Source: Streptomyces plumbidurans (GTDB lineage: Bacteria > Actinomycetota > Actinomycetes > Streptomycetales > Streptomycetaceae). Taken from it: a stretch of DNA of 37,030 bases. The position numbers and the translations under genes are program-made. This document shows positions 1 through 7,574 of the stretch, piece by piece (within the stretch, counting starts at the first letter, position 1; the number at the start of each line of letters is the position of its first letter). The notes beneath the pieces were generated by a model. That model searched no databases and was not told where the DNA came from. It was given only the letters and a program-made list of their open reading frames with translations. The stretch covers positions 1-37,030 of the forward strand of contig NZ_JAFJSY010000093.1 of NCBI RefSeq assembly GCF_019857225.1, written 5' to 3'.

Positions 1-330
1 CTCGCTGTGTTGTATTTCAAAGGAACCTCGACCATCCGAAATCCCCGAAGGGATCCGCATGGACGGGGCATCAACATATCTGGCGTTGATTTTTGGCACG
101 CTGTTGAGTTCTCAAGGAACGGACGCTTCCTTCGTACTCACCCTCACGGGCTTTCCTCCGGGCGCTTCCCTTCGTTCTTGCGTTTCCGACTCTATCAGAT
201 CCTTTCGGCGTCTGATTCCCAGTCAGAGGGGGTTGCCTTCCCGGCTGTTGGGCCGTTCCGACGAGTGAGACTTTAGCGGATTCCCGACCCCCGCGCTAAT
301 CGGGGGCCTGCGTCCTTTCGAACGCGGATT
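1..330 (-). promoter_or_regulatory. rRNA operon promoter and 16S leader (transcribed leftward)
   Basis: Read on the minus strand, this stretch matches from memory the conserved leader that precedes Streptomyces 16S rRNA genes. It holds an antitermination/processing segment with GTTCCTTGAGAACTCAACA (102-120), then a small hairpin with ATCAAC/GTTGAT arms (70-75 and 85-90), and ends in a CTTTGAAA-type segment near position 15. The mature 16S gene should start roughly 100 bases to the left of the window. Two promoter -10-like hexamers are visible on the minus strand, TAAAGT (270-275) and TAGAGT (189-194), as expected for a multi-promoter rrn leader. Their -35 elements are weak, so the exact promoters are inferred. 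Short open frames here are not genes. Confidence 0.85.
102..120 (-). promoter_or_regulatory. rRNA boxA-like antitermination/processing element
   Basis: The minus-strand sequence GTTCCTTGAGAACTCAACA contains the TTGAGAAC core found in actinobacterial rRNA leaders just upstream of the 16S processing stem. The assignment rests on recognition of the motif and its position in the leader. Confidence 0.6.
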
Positions 331-532
331 CCTCATTTCGTAAATACGCATGCCAATAAAACGACAGCCGCCGGATCGACGGAAGTCGAACAGTGGTTGG
401 TACTTACGGAATGGCTGTCCGGGGACCGACCGGAGTCGGCGCTCACGTCGGACAACTCGGAGAACACTACGTACCGGTCCTGGGCGTGTCAACTCGCCTG
501 CGGACCCCACTCGGGAGGCGTAACCTGGGCTC

Positions 533-574
533 ATGACTACGCGTACGTGCACCCAGCTGTGGTGGGCCGCCTGA
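533..574 (+). CDS. Trp leader peptide of trpS (13 aa)
   Basis: A short frame encodes MTTRTCTQLWWAA and ends in TGA. The two adjacent TGG codons (560-565) are the hallmark of a ribosome-mediated tryptophan attenuator. A GGGAGG ribosome binding site lies at 513-518, rather far (14 nt) from the ATG. The stop codon sits in the loop of the first hairpin of the attenuator, so a ribosome stalled at the Trp codons or at the stop would choose between the alternative structures. The S. coelicolor homologue (trpRS1) is known to be controlled by ribosome-mediated attenuation, and this peptide fits that mechanism. Confidence 0.88.
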   Translation: MTTRTCTQLWWAA

Positions 575-625
575 CGGCGGCCGGACTCACGTATGCACTC
601 AACGGCCGCCGCCTCGGCGGCCGTT
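565..625 (+). promoter_or_regulatory. Ribosome-mediated attenuator of trpS
   Basis: Four mutually exclusive strands are visible. Strands 1:2 pair as GGCCGCC (565-571) with GGCGGCC (576-582). Strands 2:3 pair as CGGCGGCCG (575-583) with CGGCCGCCG (603-611), the antiterminator. Strands 3:4 pair as AACGGCCGCCG (601-611) with CGGCGGCCGTT (615-625), a perfect 11-bp stem with a 3-nt loop, the presumed terminator. Only weakly T-rich sequence follows, which is usual in Streptomyces. Stalling at tandem Trp codons 560-565 would cover strand 1 and favour 2:3, allowing trpS expression when charged Trp-tRNA is scarce. Further GC-rich arms at about 650-675 could add to termination. Confidence 0.82.
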
Positions 626-695
626 CTCGTATCTCCTCCGGATCTCCGAGGGGCGGCCGCCCGGGACGGCGGCCCGAATCGGAGAGGGAGTAGAG

Positions 696-1832
696 ATGAC
701 ACGGGTCTTCAGTGGGATCCAACCGACCGGGCACCTGACGCTGGGGAACTACCTGGGGGCCATGCGGCGGTGGGCCGAGACCGACCAGCATCAGGCTGAC
801 GCGCTGTTCTGTGTCGTGGACCTGCATGCGCTGACCGTGGAGCACGATCCGGCGCGGGTACGCAGGCTGAGCCGGCAGGCGGCGACGCTGCTGCTCGCGT
901 CGGGGCTGGATCCCGAGCTGTGCACGCTGTTCGTGCAGAGTCATGTGGACGAGCATGCGCGGTTGTCGTATCTGCTGGAGTGCGTGGCGACCGACGGCGA
1001 GATGCGGCGGATGATCCAGTACAAGGAGAAGGCCGCGAAGGAGGCCGCCCGCGGCAGGAGTGTGCGGGTGTCTCTGCTGACGTATCCGGTGCTGATGGCG
1101 GCGGACATCCTGGCGTACGGGACGGACGACGTGCCCGTCGGGGAGGACCAGGCGCAGCACGTGGAGCTGGCGCGGGACCTCGCGGTTCGGTTCAACCAGC
1201 GCTACGGGCACACGTTCACGGTTCCGCGGGCCACGCTTCCGAAGGTCGCCGCGCGGGTCATGAACCTGCAGGAGCCGACGCGGAAGATGGGCAAGTCCGA
1301 CGACTCCGGGCTGGGGGTCGTCTATCTGCTGGACGAGCCGGACGTCGTGCGGAAGAAGGTCATGCGCGCGGTGACCGACAGTGGTCGCGAGGTTGTCTAC
1401 GACCGTGAGGAGCAGCCCGGCCTCGCGAATCTGCTGGAGATCCTCGCGGCCTGCACAGGTGGGAACCCGGAAGCCCTGGCCGGTGTATATGAGTCGTACG
1501 GCTCCTTGAAGAAGGACACCGCAGAGGCCGTGGTCGAGTTCCTCAGGCCCGTACAGGAGAGGCACAGTGCGCTGTGCGCCGATCCCGGCTATGTGGAAGG
1601 GGTGCTGCGGGATGGTGCGGACAAGGCTCGGGCGATGGCCCGGCCCACGGTGGATGCCGCTTATCGCGCGATCGGGCTGCTGCCGGCTGTCCCGGAGACC
1701 GGGGTGGTCGGGGGCGATACGGCCGACGGGGCGTTGGTCGATACGGGCGTCGTTGATACGGACGTCGTTGATACGGATGTCGTCGATACAGGCGTCGTCG
1801 ATACGGACGTCGTGCTGAACGCTGCCCGGTAG
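696..1832 (+). CDS. trpS: Tryptophanyl-tRNA synthetase, attenuator-controlled auxiliary type
   Basis: Charges tRNA-Trp with tryptophan using ATP in the cytoplasm (class I aminoacyl-tRNA synthetase). The HIGH-like signature is at residues 10-18 (PTGHLTLGN). The KMSKS loop is at 197-201 and reads KMGKS. The active-site VVDLHA segment near residue 40 and VGEDQ near 150 are conserved. The start is fixed by GGAGAGGGAG at 681-690. The protein has 378 residues against about 330-340 for the family. The extra tail of about 40 residues is a VVDTD-type repeat encoded by a 15-bp tandem array that also lies inside the convergent regulator gene. By the leader and from memory of gene order it corresponds to S. 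coelicolor trpRS1, the inducible indolmycin-resistant copy. Resistance here is inferred and was not read from residues. Confidence 0.95.
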   Translation: MTRVFSGIQPTGHLTLGNYLGAMRRWAETDQHQADALFCVVDLHALTVEHDPARVRRLSRQAATLLLASGLDPELCTLFVQSHVDEHARLSYLLECVATDGEMRRMIQYKEKAAKEAARGRSVRVSLLTYPVLMAADILAYGTDDVPVGEDQAQHVELARDLAVRFNQRYGHTFTVPRATLPKVAARVMNLQEPTRKMGKSDDSGLGVVYLLDEPDVVRKKVMRAVTDSGREVVYDREEQPGLANLLEILAACTGGNPEALAGVYESYGSLKKDTAEAVVEFLRPVQERHSALCADPGYVEGVLRDGADKARAMARPTVDAAYRAIGLLPAVPETGVVGGDTADGALVDTGVVDTDVVDTDVVDTGVVDTDVVLNAAR

Positions 1833-2806
1833 GCGCGTGGGCTGGTGGCGAGGCGCGATGCGAAGTGCTGGCGCATCGTGACCTCGCTGCCGAAGCCGGC
1901 GCGGCGGGCGATCTCGGGCATGGGCAGGTCGGTGCGTTCGAGGAGCCTCTGGGCTGCTGCGACGCGCTGATCGAGGAGCCAGCGCAGCGGCGTCGTGCCG
2001 GTCTCGGCGGTGAAGTGGCGGGCGAAGCTGCGTGCGGACATGCCCGCGTGGGCGGCCAGATCGGCGACGGCGAGCGGTTCGTGGAGGTGGCGCAGGGCGT
2101 ATTCGCGTACGTCGGCCAGGGCGTTCGCGTCGCGGTCCTCGTGTGGGGTGGGGTGTTCGATGAACTGCGCCTGGGTTCCGGTGCGGAAGGGCGCGGTGAC
2201 CATCGAGCGGGCGATGGTAGCTGCCGCTTCTGCGCCGTGGGCCCGGCGGACGAGATGGAGGCAGAGATCGATCCCGGCTGCGGTGCCGGCGGCGGTCCAG
2301 ATGTTGTCGTCCTCGATGAAGAGGGCGTCGGGGACGACGGTGATGTGGGGGTGGTGCGCGCGGAAGACGTCGATGAGGTTCCAGTGGGTGATGGCGCGGC
2401 GGCCGTCGAGAAGGCCGGCCTGGGCGAGGGTGAAGGCGCCGCCGCACAGGGCCGCGATGGTGGTGCCGCGGGTGTGTGCGCGGCGGAGGGCGTCGAGGAC
2501 GGGGGTGGGTGCGGGGGTGAGGTGGTCGTCGAGGCCGGGGATCACGATCAGGTCGGCGCGGGAGAGCCAGCCGAGGGTGCGGTCGGGAAGGAGGGTGAGG
2601 CCGCCGCGCATGGGGACGGGTGTGGTGTCGGCGGCGACGCGGCGCAGGTCGAAGGCGGGGGCTCCGCGGTCGGTGCGGTCAGTGCCCCAGACCTCGGTGA
2701 TGACGGAGACGTCGAAGGCGCGGATGCCTGGGAAGGCGACGAGGGCGACGCGATAGGCGTTCTTCGCTGCTCTCTCCGTGTTCTCCGTGTTCTCCGTGCT
2801 CCCCAT
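1661..2806 (-). CDS. GlxA-type transcriptional regulator: DJ-1/PfpI domain plus AraC HTH
   Basis: A 381-residue regulator with an N-terminal DJ-1/PfpI (GATase1-like) domain at about residues 18-200, including the Cys-elbow ALCGGAF (Cys121). A double-helix AraC-type DNA-binding domain follows at about 230-328 (ADLAAHAGMSARSFARHF and the PRAYRAAF end). Members of this family are usually about 310-330 residues. Here a Ser/Thr/Val tail of some 50 residues (STTSV/STTPV repeats) is encoded antisense to the trpS tail, so the two genes overlap tail to tail by 172 bp. The start lies just before a 9-bp repeat giving TENTENTE. No strong ribosome binding site is seen, and no alternative start occurs before the domain. 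It is divergent from the isochorismatase-like gene 75 bp away, a likely target. Confidence 0.88.
   Translation of the reverse strand: MGSTENTENTERAAKNAYRVALVAFPGIRAFDVSVITEVWGTDRTDRGAPAFDLRRVAADTTPVPMRGGLTLLPDRTLGWLSRADLIVIPGLDDHLTPAPTPVLDALRRAHTRGTTIAALCGGAFTLAQAGLLDGRRAITHWNLIDVFRAHHPHITVVPDALFIEDDNIWTAAGTAAGIDLCLHLVRRAHGAEAAATIARSMVTAPFRTGTQAQFIEHPTPHEDRDANALADVREYALRHLHEPLAVADLAAHAGMSARSFARHFTAETGTTPLRWLLDQRVAAAQRLLERTDLPMPEIARRAGFGSEVTMRQHFASRLATSPRAYRAAFSTTSVSTTPVSTTSVSTTSVSTTPVSTNAPSAVSPPTTPVSGTAGSSPIAR
1734..1808. repeat. 15-bp tandem repeat shared by two antisense genes
   Basis: Five near-identical copies of a 15-bp unit (type GTCGTTGATACGGAC) start at 1734, 1749, 1764, 1779 and 1794. 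A degenerate trace precedes them near 1708. The unit is five codons, so both the trpS frame (VVDTD) and the minus-strand regulator frame (SVSTT) stay open however many units are present. The array lies wholly within the overlap of both 3' coding ends. Confidence 0.92.
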
Positions 2807-2881
2807 GCCTGGCAGTAAATCATCGATCGCTGTCTTTTCGCCCTCTGGGGTGGGCAGGCCTCCGGCAGGAGGATCGACGGT

Positions 2882-3469
2882 ATGGAGATCGCAGAGAACG
2901 CAGCGCTGGTGGTCGTGGACGTGCAGAAGGGCTTCGACGAGGCCGACTTCTGGGGCACGCGGAACAACCCGGAGGCCGATGACAACATCGCTTCGCTCAT
3001 CGACGTGTGGCAGTCGACGGGGCGGCCGGTCGTGTTCGTACGGCATGACTCGTCGAAGCCCGGGTCGCCACTGCGGCCGGGGTACGAGGGGAACGACTTC
3101 AAGGAGTACGTGGAGCAGCGGCGCGGAAAGGGGGCCGGTGGGGCTGAGTTGCTGATCACGAAGACCGTGAACTCGGCGTTCTACGGCACGCCGGACCTGG
3201 ACGCCTGGCTGAAGGCGGAGGGGAGCGGGCAGTTCGTCCTGGCCGGGATCCAGACCAATATGTGCGTGGAGACGACGGCACGGATGGGCGGGAATCTGGG
3301 GTACGACGTGGTGGTCGCGTACGACGCGACGTACACGTTCGATCTGGAGGGGCCGTTCGGCTGGCGGCGGAGTGCGGACGAGGTCGCGCAGGCGTCGGCG
3401 GTGTCGCTGCACGGGGGCGGCTTCGCGCGGGTGGTGACCACCAAGGAGGTGGTGGACGCGGCTAGGTGA
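2882..3469 (+). CDS. Isochorismatase-family cysteine hydrolase
   Basis: A 195-residue soluble enzyme of the isochorismatase-like hydrolase superfamily. The catalytic triad is visible: Asp13 in VVDVQ, Lys94 in ITKTVNSAF and Cys128 in TNMCVETT, preceded by the usual cis-peptide region. The length is normal. This superfamily includes nicotinamidases, ureidoglycolate/carbamoyl hydrolases and isochorismatases, and the sequence alone does not fix the substrate. An AGGAGG-type ribosome binding site lies about 10 nt before the ATG. It is divergently transcribed from the GlxA-type regulator, which probably controls it. Its stop is 16 bp from the convergent proC stop. Confidence 0.9.
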   Translation: MEIAENAALVVVDVQKGFDEADFWGTRNNPEADDNIASLIDVWQSTGRPVVFVRHDSSKPGSPLRPGYEGNDFKEYVEQRRGKGAGGAELLITKTVNSAFYGTPDLDAWLKAEGSGQFVLAGIQTNMCVETTARMGGNLGYDVVVAYDATYTFDLEGPFGWRRSADEVAQASAVSLHGGGFARVVTTKEVVDAAR

Positions 3470-3470
3470 C

Positions 3471-3485
3471 CGCCCCCGGTGGGCG
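3471..3485. terminator. Small hairpin between convergent genes
   Basis: CGCCC (3471-3475) can pair with GGGCG (3481-3485) in the 16-bp gap between the stops of the hydrolase and proC. No T-tract follows. It could be a minimal bidirectional terminator, but the evidence is weak. Confidence 0.3.
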
Positions 3486-4298
3486 TCAGTCCTTCTTGCC
3501 GGTGGCGAGCGCGCGGCTGCGGTCGCGGGCGGCTTCGAGGGCGGCGATCAGGGCGGCCCGTACGCCGTGGTTCTCGAGTTCGCGGATGGCGTTGATGGTC
3601 GTGCCCGCGGGGGAGGTGACGTTCTCGCGGAGTTTGACGGGGTGTTCGCCGCTGTCGCGGAGCATGATCGCCGCGCCGATGGCGGACTGGACGATCAGGT
3701 CGTGGGCCTTGTCGCGGGGCAGGCCGAGCAGGATGCCGGCGTCGGTCATGGCTTCGACCAGGTAGAAGAAGTACGCGGGGCCCGAGCCGGAGAGGGCGGT
3801 GCAGGCGTCCTGCTGGGACTCGGGGACGCGGAGCGTCTTGCCTACGGCGCCGAAGATCTCTTCGGCGTGGGTGAGATGGGCGGCGGTGGCGTGGGTGCCG
3901 GCGGAGATGACGGACATGGCCTCGTCGACGAGGGCCGGGGTGTTCGTCATGACGCGGACGACGGGGGTGCCGGCGGTCAGGCGCTCCTCGAAGTAGGAGG
4001 TGGGGATGCCGGCGGCGCCGCTGATGATCAGGCGGTCCGTGGGGACGTGCGGGGCGAGCTCGTCGAGCAGGGTGCCCATGTCCTGGGGCTTGACCGTGAG
4101 GATGAGGGTGTCGGCGGTCTTGGCGGCTTCCGGGTTGGTGACCGGGGTGACTCCGTATCGGCTGCGGAGTTCTTCGGCCCGTTCCTGGCGGCGGGCGGTG
4201 ACCAGGAGGTCGGCCGGGGCCCAGCCTGCGCGGATCATTCCGCTGAGCAGGGCTTCGCCGATCTTTCCGGTGCCGAGGACTGCGACTTTCTGGGTCAT
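3486..4298 (-). CDS. proC: Pyrroline-5-carboxylate reductase
   Basis: Catalyses the last step of proline synthesis, NAD(P)H-dependent reduction of 1-pyrroline-5-carboxylate. The 270 residues match the family length. The N-terminal Rossmann motif is VAVLGTGKIGEALLSG (5-20). The C-terminal dimerisation/active-site domain has ALSGSGPAYFFYLVEAM around 168-184 and an ENVTSPAGTT-type segment near the end. A GGAGGG ribosome binding site lies about 11 nt upstream of the ATG. It is downstream of and co-directional with the ABC transporter genes (118-bp gap), so it may have its own promoter. Confidence 0.96.
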   Translation of the reverse strand: MTQKVAVLGTGKIGEALLSGMIRAGWAPADLLVTARRQERAEELRSRYGVTPVTNPEAAKTADTLILTVKPQDMGTLLDELAPHVPTDRLIISGAAGIPTSYFEERLTAGTPVVRVMTNTPALVDEAMSVISAGTHATAAHLTHAEEIFGAVGKTLRVPESQQDACTALSGSGPAYFFYLVEAMTDAGILLGLPRDKAHDLIVQSAIGAAIMLRDSGEHPVKLRENVTSPAGTTINAIRELENHGVRAALIAALEAARDRSRALATGKKD

Positions 4299-4416
4299 GG
4301 CTGCGGTGCCCTCCGGGGGTTGCGTCGTCCGGGTTCATCCTCGCACCGGGGGTGGGAGGACGGCTCGGTTGTCCGGTGGGCGGGACGTCGGCGAGGGCCT
4401 GCGGTGCGGGGCCGGA

Positions 4417-5211
4417 TCAGGCCGTCCTGCGGCGCAGGGTCGCCGCGCCCAGGCCCAGGACCAGGAGGGCGCAGCCCGCGACGATCAGGGCGTCGCGTAC
4501 GAAGTCGGCGGTCATGTCGGTGTGTTTGAGGACTTCGTTCATGCCGTCGACGGCGTACGACATGGGCAGGACGTCGGAGATGGCTTCGAGGGCGGGGTGC
4601 ATGTTGGGGCGGGGGGTGAACAGGCCGCAGAGCAGGAGTTGGGGGAAGATCACGGCCGGCATGAACTGGACCGCCTGGAATTCGGAGGCCGCGAAGGCCG
4701 AGACGAACAGGCCGAGGGCGGTGCCGAGGAGGGCGTCCAGCAGGGCGACCAGGAGGAGCAGCCAGGGGCTGCCGGTGACGTCGAGACCCAGGAACCAGAC
4801 GGCGAGACCGGTGGCGAGGGCGGACTGGATGATCGCGATGATGCCGAAGGCGAGGGCGTAGCCGGCGATCAGGTCGCCCTTGCCCAGGGGCATGGCGAGG
4901 AGGCGTTCGAGGGTGCCGGAGGTGCGTTCGCGCAGGGTGGCGATGGACGTGACCAGGAACATCGTGATGAGCGGGAAGATGCCGAGCAGCGATGCGCCGA
5001 TGTTGTCGAAGGTGCGCGGGCTGCCGTCGAAGACATAGCGCAGCAGGAACAGCATCAGGCACGGGATGAGGATCATCATCGCGATGGTGCGCGGGTCGTG
5101 GCGGAGCTGGCGCAGGACGCGGGCCGCCGTGGCGGTGGTGCGGGAGACGTTCAGGGCGCGGGCGGGGGCGGGCGTGGTCGCCGTACCGGCCAGGGGGGTT
5201 GTGGTGGTCAC
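4417..5211 (-). CDS. ABC-2 type exporter permease
   Basis: A 264-residue membrane protein with six predicted hydrophobic segments and the ABC-2 signature around RERTSGTLERLLAMPL (about residue 95). That motif is typical of drug/daunorubicin-type exporter permeases. The GTG start at 5211 overlaps the stop codon of the ATPase gene in the 4-nt form GTGA, so the two are translationally coupled. The substrate is unknown. An alternative role in lipid or antibiotic export cannot be separated by sequence alone. Confidence 0.9.
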   Translation of the reverse strand: MTTTTPLAGTATTPAPARALNVSRTTATAARVLRQLRHDPRTIAMMILIPCLMLFLLRYVFDGSPRTFDNIGASLLGIFPLITMFLVTSIATLRERTSGTLERLLAMPLGKGDLIAGYALAFGIIAIIQSALATGLAVWFLGLDVTGSPWLLLLVALLDALLGTALGLFVSAFAASEFQAVQFMPAVIFPQLLLCGLFTPRPNMHPALEAISDVLPMSYAVDGMNEVLKHTDMTADFVRDALIVAGCALLVLGLGAATLRRRTA

Positions 5212-6014
5212 CGGGTGGTCTCCTTCTCGCGGGCGGCGGCCGTCGCCTCGTCGACGAGGTGCAGGAAAGCCGCCTCGACCGTCTCGGAGCCGGTGCGGGT
5301 GCGCAGGGCGTCGGGGGTGTCGTCGGCGAGGATCTCGCCCTCGCGCATCAGCAGCAGGCGGTGGCAGCGCTCGGCCTCGTCCATGACGTGGGAGGAGATG
5401 AGGAGTGTGGCGCCGCGGTCGGCTGCGATGGAGTGGAACAGGGCCCACAGGTCGCGGCGCAGGACGGGGTCGAGGCCGACCGTCGGCTCGTCGAGGACCA
5501 GGAGTTCGGGGGTGCCGAGGAGCGCGACCGCGAGGGAGACGCGGCTGCGCTGGCCGCCGGAGAGGTTGCCGGCGAGGGCGTCGGCGTGGCTGGTGAGGTC
5601 CACGTCGGCGAGGACCCGGTCGACTTCCTGGCGGCGGTCGGCGGTGGCGCGGCCGGGGGCGAGGATCGAGGTGAAGTAGTCGAGGTTCTGGCGGACGGTC
5701 AGGTCGTCGTAGACGGAGGGGGCCTGGGTGACGTAGCCGATGCGGGTGCGCAGGGCGGGGTGGCCGGCCGGGCTGCCCAGGACGTCCAGGGTGCCGGTGA
5801 CCTTGGCCTGGGTGCCGACGATCGCGCGCATGAGGGTCGACTTGCCGCAGCCGGAGGGGCCGAGCAGGCCGGTGATCTGGCCGCGCGGGACGGTGAATTG
5901 CAGGCTCCGCAGGACGGTGCGGGAGCCGCGGACGACGGTGAGACCTTCGGCCCGGACGGCGGGGGCGGAGGGTGCGGGGGGCTCGGTGGGCGGGCCCGAA
6001 GAGTTATTCACCAT
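5208..6014 (-). CDS. ABC transporter ATP-binding protein (ABC-2 exporter)
   Basis: A 268-residue nucleotide-binding subunit with all motifs: Walker A GPSGCGKST (52-60), Q-loop Gln97, signature LSGGQ (151-155), Walker B LLVLDEP (171-177) and switch His209. It energises the permease encoded immediately downstream. The ATG at 6014 is preferred over one 63 bp upstream. It sits 7 nt after a -10-like CATTAT with TTGACG 17 bp further up, indicating a leaderless mRNA. A perfect inverted repeat covers the -10 and the start codon, so a repressor of the transporter is expected. No regulator gene is adjacent. Confidence 0.92.
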   Translation of the reverse strand: MVNNSSGPPTEPPAPSAPAVRAEGLTVVRGSRTVLRSLQFTVPRGQITGLLGPSGCGKSTLMRAIVGTQAKVTGTLDVLGSPAGHPALRTRIGYVTQAPSVYDDLTVRQNLDYFTSILAPGRATADRRQEVDRVLADVDLTSHADALAGNLSGGQRSRVSLAVALLGTPELLVLDEPTVGLDPVLRRDLWALFHSIAADRGATLLISSHVMDEAERCHRLLLMREGEILADDTPDALRTRTGSETVEAAFLHLVDEATAAAREKETTR

Positions 6015-6050
6015 ACGATGAATAATGGGCGGCGGCGAGGGCGCCGTCAA
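6004..6050 (-). promoter_or_regulatory. Leaderless promoter and palindromic operator of the ABC exporter
   Basis: On the minus strand TTGACG (6045-6050) and CATTAT (6022-6027) are 17 bp apart and place the transcription start at or next to the ATG at 6014. TTATTCA (6004-6010) and TGAATAA (6019-6025) form a perfect 7-bp inverted repeat with an 8-bp spacer, overlapping the -10 and start codon. A repressor bound there would block initiation. Which family binds is not readable from the site. Confidence 0.68.
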
Positions 6051-6061
6051 GCGCCGCGGGT

Positions 6062-6106
6062 CGCCGCGCGTGGTCATGAGCGCGGGCCGCCGCGCGTGGT
6101 CATGAG
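6062..6106. repeat. 19-bp direct duplication
   Basis: CGCCGCGCGTGGTCATGAG occurs at 6062-6080 and again at 6088-6106. The second copy contains the stop codon of the methyltransferase gene. It appears to be a short local tandem duplication in the gap before the ABC gene. Confidence 0.85.
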
Positions 6107-6870
6107 GTGGTGGCCACCAGGAGTTCGACGACGTAGGTCTCCTCGACGATTCCGTCCGGGAAGACCGTCAGCAGATGTTCGCGCTCCTCGCCGAGGAAGG
6201 CGCTTGCGCGCTCCTCGCCCTGGACGAGGAAGATCGAGTGGCTGCCGATGTTGGCGAGATGGGTGTCGACGGGGACGTGCCGGCTCCAGCGGACCCGGCG
6301 GTGGGTGAACCGGAGGCGGCCGCTGGGATCGGCGAGGGCCGTGCGCACGCCGCTGCCGTTTCGGTCCACGACCCCGTCGGCGCCGAAGTGGCGCCCGATC
6401 CGGACGGTCTGCGCATCGATCCACGGCACGTCCAGGGCGCTGGTGTTCCACCACAGCGCGAGCGCGCCGCCGGGGCGCAGTACGCGCAGGGCCTCGGGGA
6501 CGGCGCGGGCGGTGTCGGTCCAGTGCCAGGCCTGGGCGTAGGTGAGGAAGTCGGCGGAGTCGGTGGCGAGGGGCAGGGCGTTGCCGTTGCCGCGGACGAT
6601 CGGGATGCCGGGGTGTGCGCGACGGAATTCCGCCGCCATGCCCGCACCGGGCTCCACCGCGACGACGTCCGCGCCCCGGGCGGCCAGCAGCGAGGTCGCG
6701 ATACCGGTCCCGGCGCCGACGTCCGCGACGACCGCGCCGGCGAGGGGGCGGCCGGCCAGTTCCTCGACGGTGTCGAAGAGGGCCGGCGGGTAGGAGGGGC
6801 GGTTCGCGGCGTACTGGGCTGCGGCGGAGTTGAAGGAGTGGGCGCGAGTGGTGCGGGAGGAGGCCGTCAT
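6100..6870 (-). CDS. Class I SAM-dependent methyltransferase
   Basis: A 256-residue protein with the SAM-binding motif I VADVGAGTGIATS (48-60), an acidic end of strand 2 (VVAVEPG) and a motif near LPLATDSADFLTYAQAWHW, as in the methyltransferase 11/UbiE-like group. The start HSFNSAAAQYAANRPSYPP resembles small-molecule methyltransferases. The substrate is unknown. It reads in the same direction as the downstream ABC genes, but an independent leaderless promoter for the exporter argues against a strict operon. Confidence 0.88.
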   Translation of the reverse strand: MTASSRTTRAHSFNSAAAQYAANRPSYPPALFDTVEELAGRPLAGAVVADVGAGTGIATSLLAARGADVVAVEPGAGMAAEFRRAHPGIPIVRGNGNALPLATDSADFLTYAQAWHWTDTARAVPEALRVLRPGGALALWWNTSALDVPWIDAQTVRIGRHFGADGVVDRNGSGVRTALADPSGRLRFTHRRVRWSRHVPVDTHLANIGSHSIFLVQGEERASAFLGEEREHLLTVFPDGIVEETYVVELLVATTS

Positions 6871-6958
6871 ACGGCCATGGTGACGCCGCTGCGTGCGGGG
6901 GGCAGCAAGTTTTCGCTGAGAGGCGGTTCCGTCGGCGGCGAGCCGGTGCCCCCGTCGC

Positions 6959-7462
6959 TCAGTTGCGGCGGCGCTTCTTGGCCGGGTGGCCCGAGCGGCG
7001 GGTGCCGCGCTTCTCGTGCCGTGCGCGGGCCGCCTCGTACTCCTCCCGGTGGAGCTTCTCTCCCGGGGCCTCGGTCAGGGTGCGGAAGAAATAGGCGAGG
7101 AGTGAGCCGACGAAGCCGATGGCCAGCAGGCCGCGCAGGGATGCCTGCCGGTCGGGGTCGGGGCGGCGGGTGAAGGACTCCCAGGTGTTGCGGAAGGCCA
7201 GCGCGCTGCAGATCGCGAACATGGCGACGACCAGGACGGTGACGAAGGAGCCGATGTCGGCGATCTCGAGGCCCTGGAAGGCGAAGCGGAGGATCAGACA
7301 GGAGGCGACGGCTGCGACGAGCGAGCCGACGGCCGCGCCGACCCTGCGCAGGGTGTAGCCGTCGTCGTGGTTCACCCAGGTGGTGCCGAAGAAGCGCAGG
7401 GGTTCCGGGCGGGGGCCCGGGGAGCCCGCGGGGGGTGCCGGGGTGCCGTTATCGTCGCTCAC
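6959..7462 (-). CDS. Small integral membrane protein of unknown function
   Basis: From the GTG at 7462 the protein has 167 residues. A Pro-rich hydrophilic start is followed by a WVNHDDGYTLRRVGA segment, then three hydrophobic helices (VGSLVAAVASCLILRFAF, FVTVLVVAMFAICSALAF, LLAIGFVGSLLAYFF) and a strongly basic C-terminus ending in KKRRRN. The start is chosen because a CATAAT -10-like hexamer (7469-7474) lies 6 nt before it, suggesting a leaderless transcript. A start 78 bp further up would add only low-complexity Pro/Arg sequence. I recognise no family. Confidence 0.78.
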   Translation of the reverse strand: MSDDNGTPAPPAGSPGPRPEPLRFFGTTWVNHDDGYTLRRVGAAVGSLVAAVASCLILRFAFQGLEIADIGSFVTVLVVAMFAICSALAFRNTWESFTRRPDPDRQASLRGLLAIGFVGSLLAYFFRTLTEAPGEKLHREEYEAARARHEKRGTRRSGHPAKKRRRN

Positions 7463-7574
7463 GTGACGATTATGGCTCCGGGGCGGGGGCGGGCTCCCTC
7501 GGGGAGGGGGCGCTCGACGCTCCACGGCGGCGGGCGTCACCTCTGGTGAGGAGGATCAGGACTCGTGAGTCGGA

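Noticed and set aside
1..330. Short open frames at the left edge
   Set aside because: They lie in the rRNA leader on the opposite strand and have no ribosome binding sites or recognisable products.
5208..6077. Upstream ATG at 6077 as start of the ABC ATPase
   Set aside because: It lies in a 19-bp duplication, adds a low-complexity segment, and lies upstream of the well-formed promoter and palindrome.
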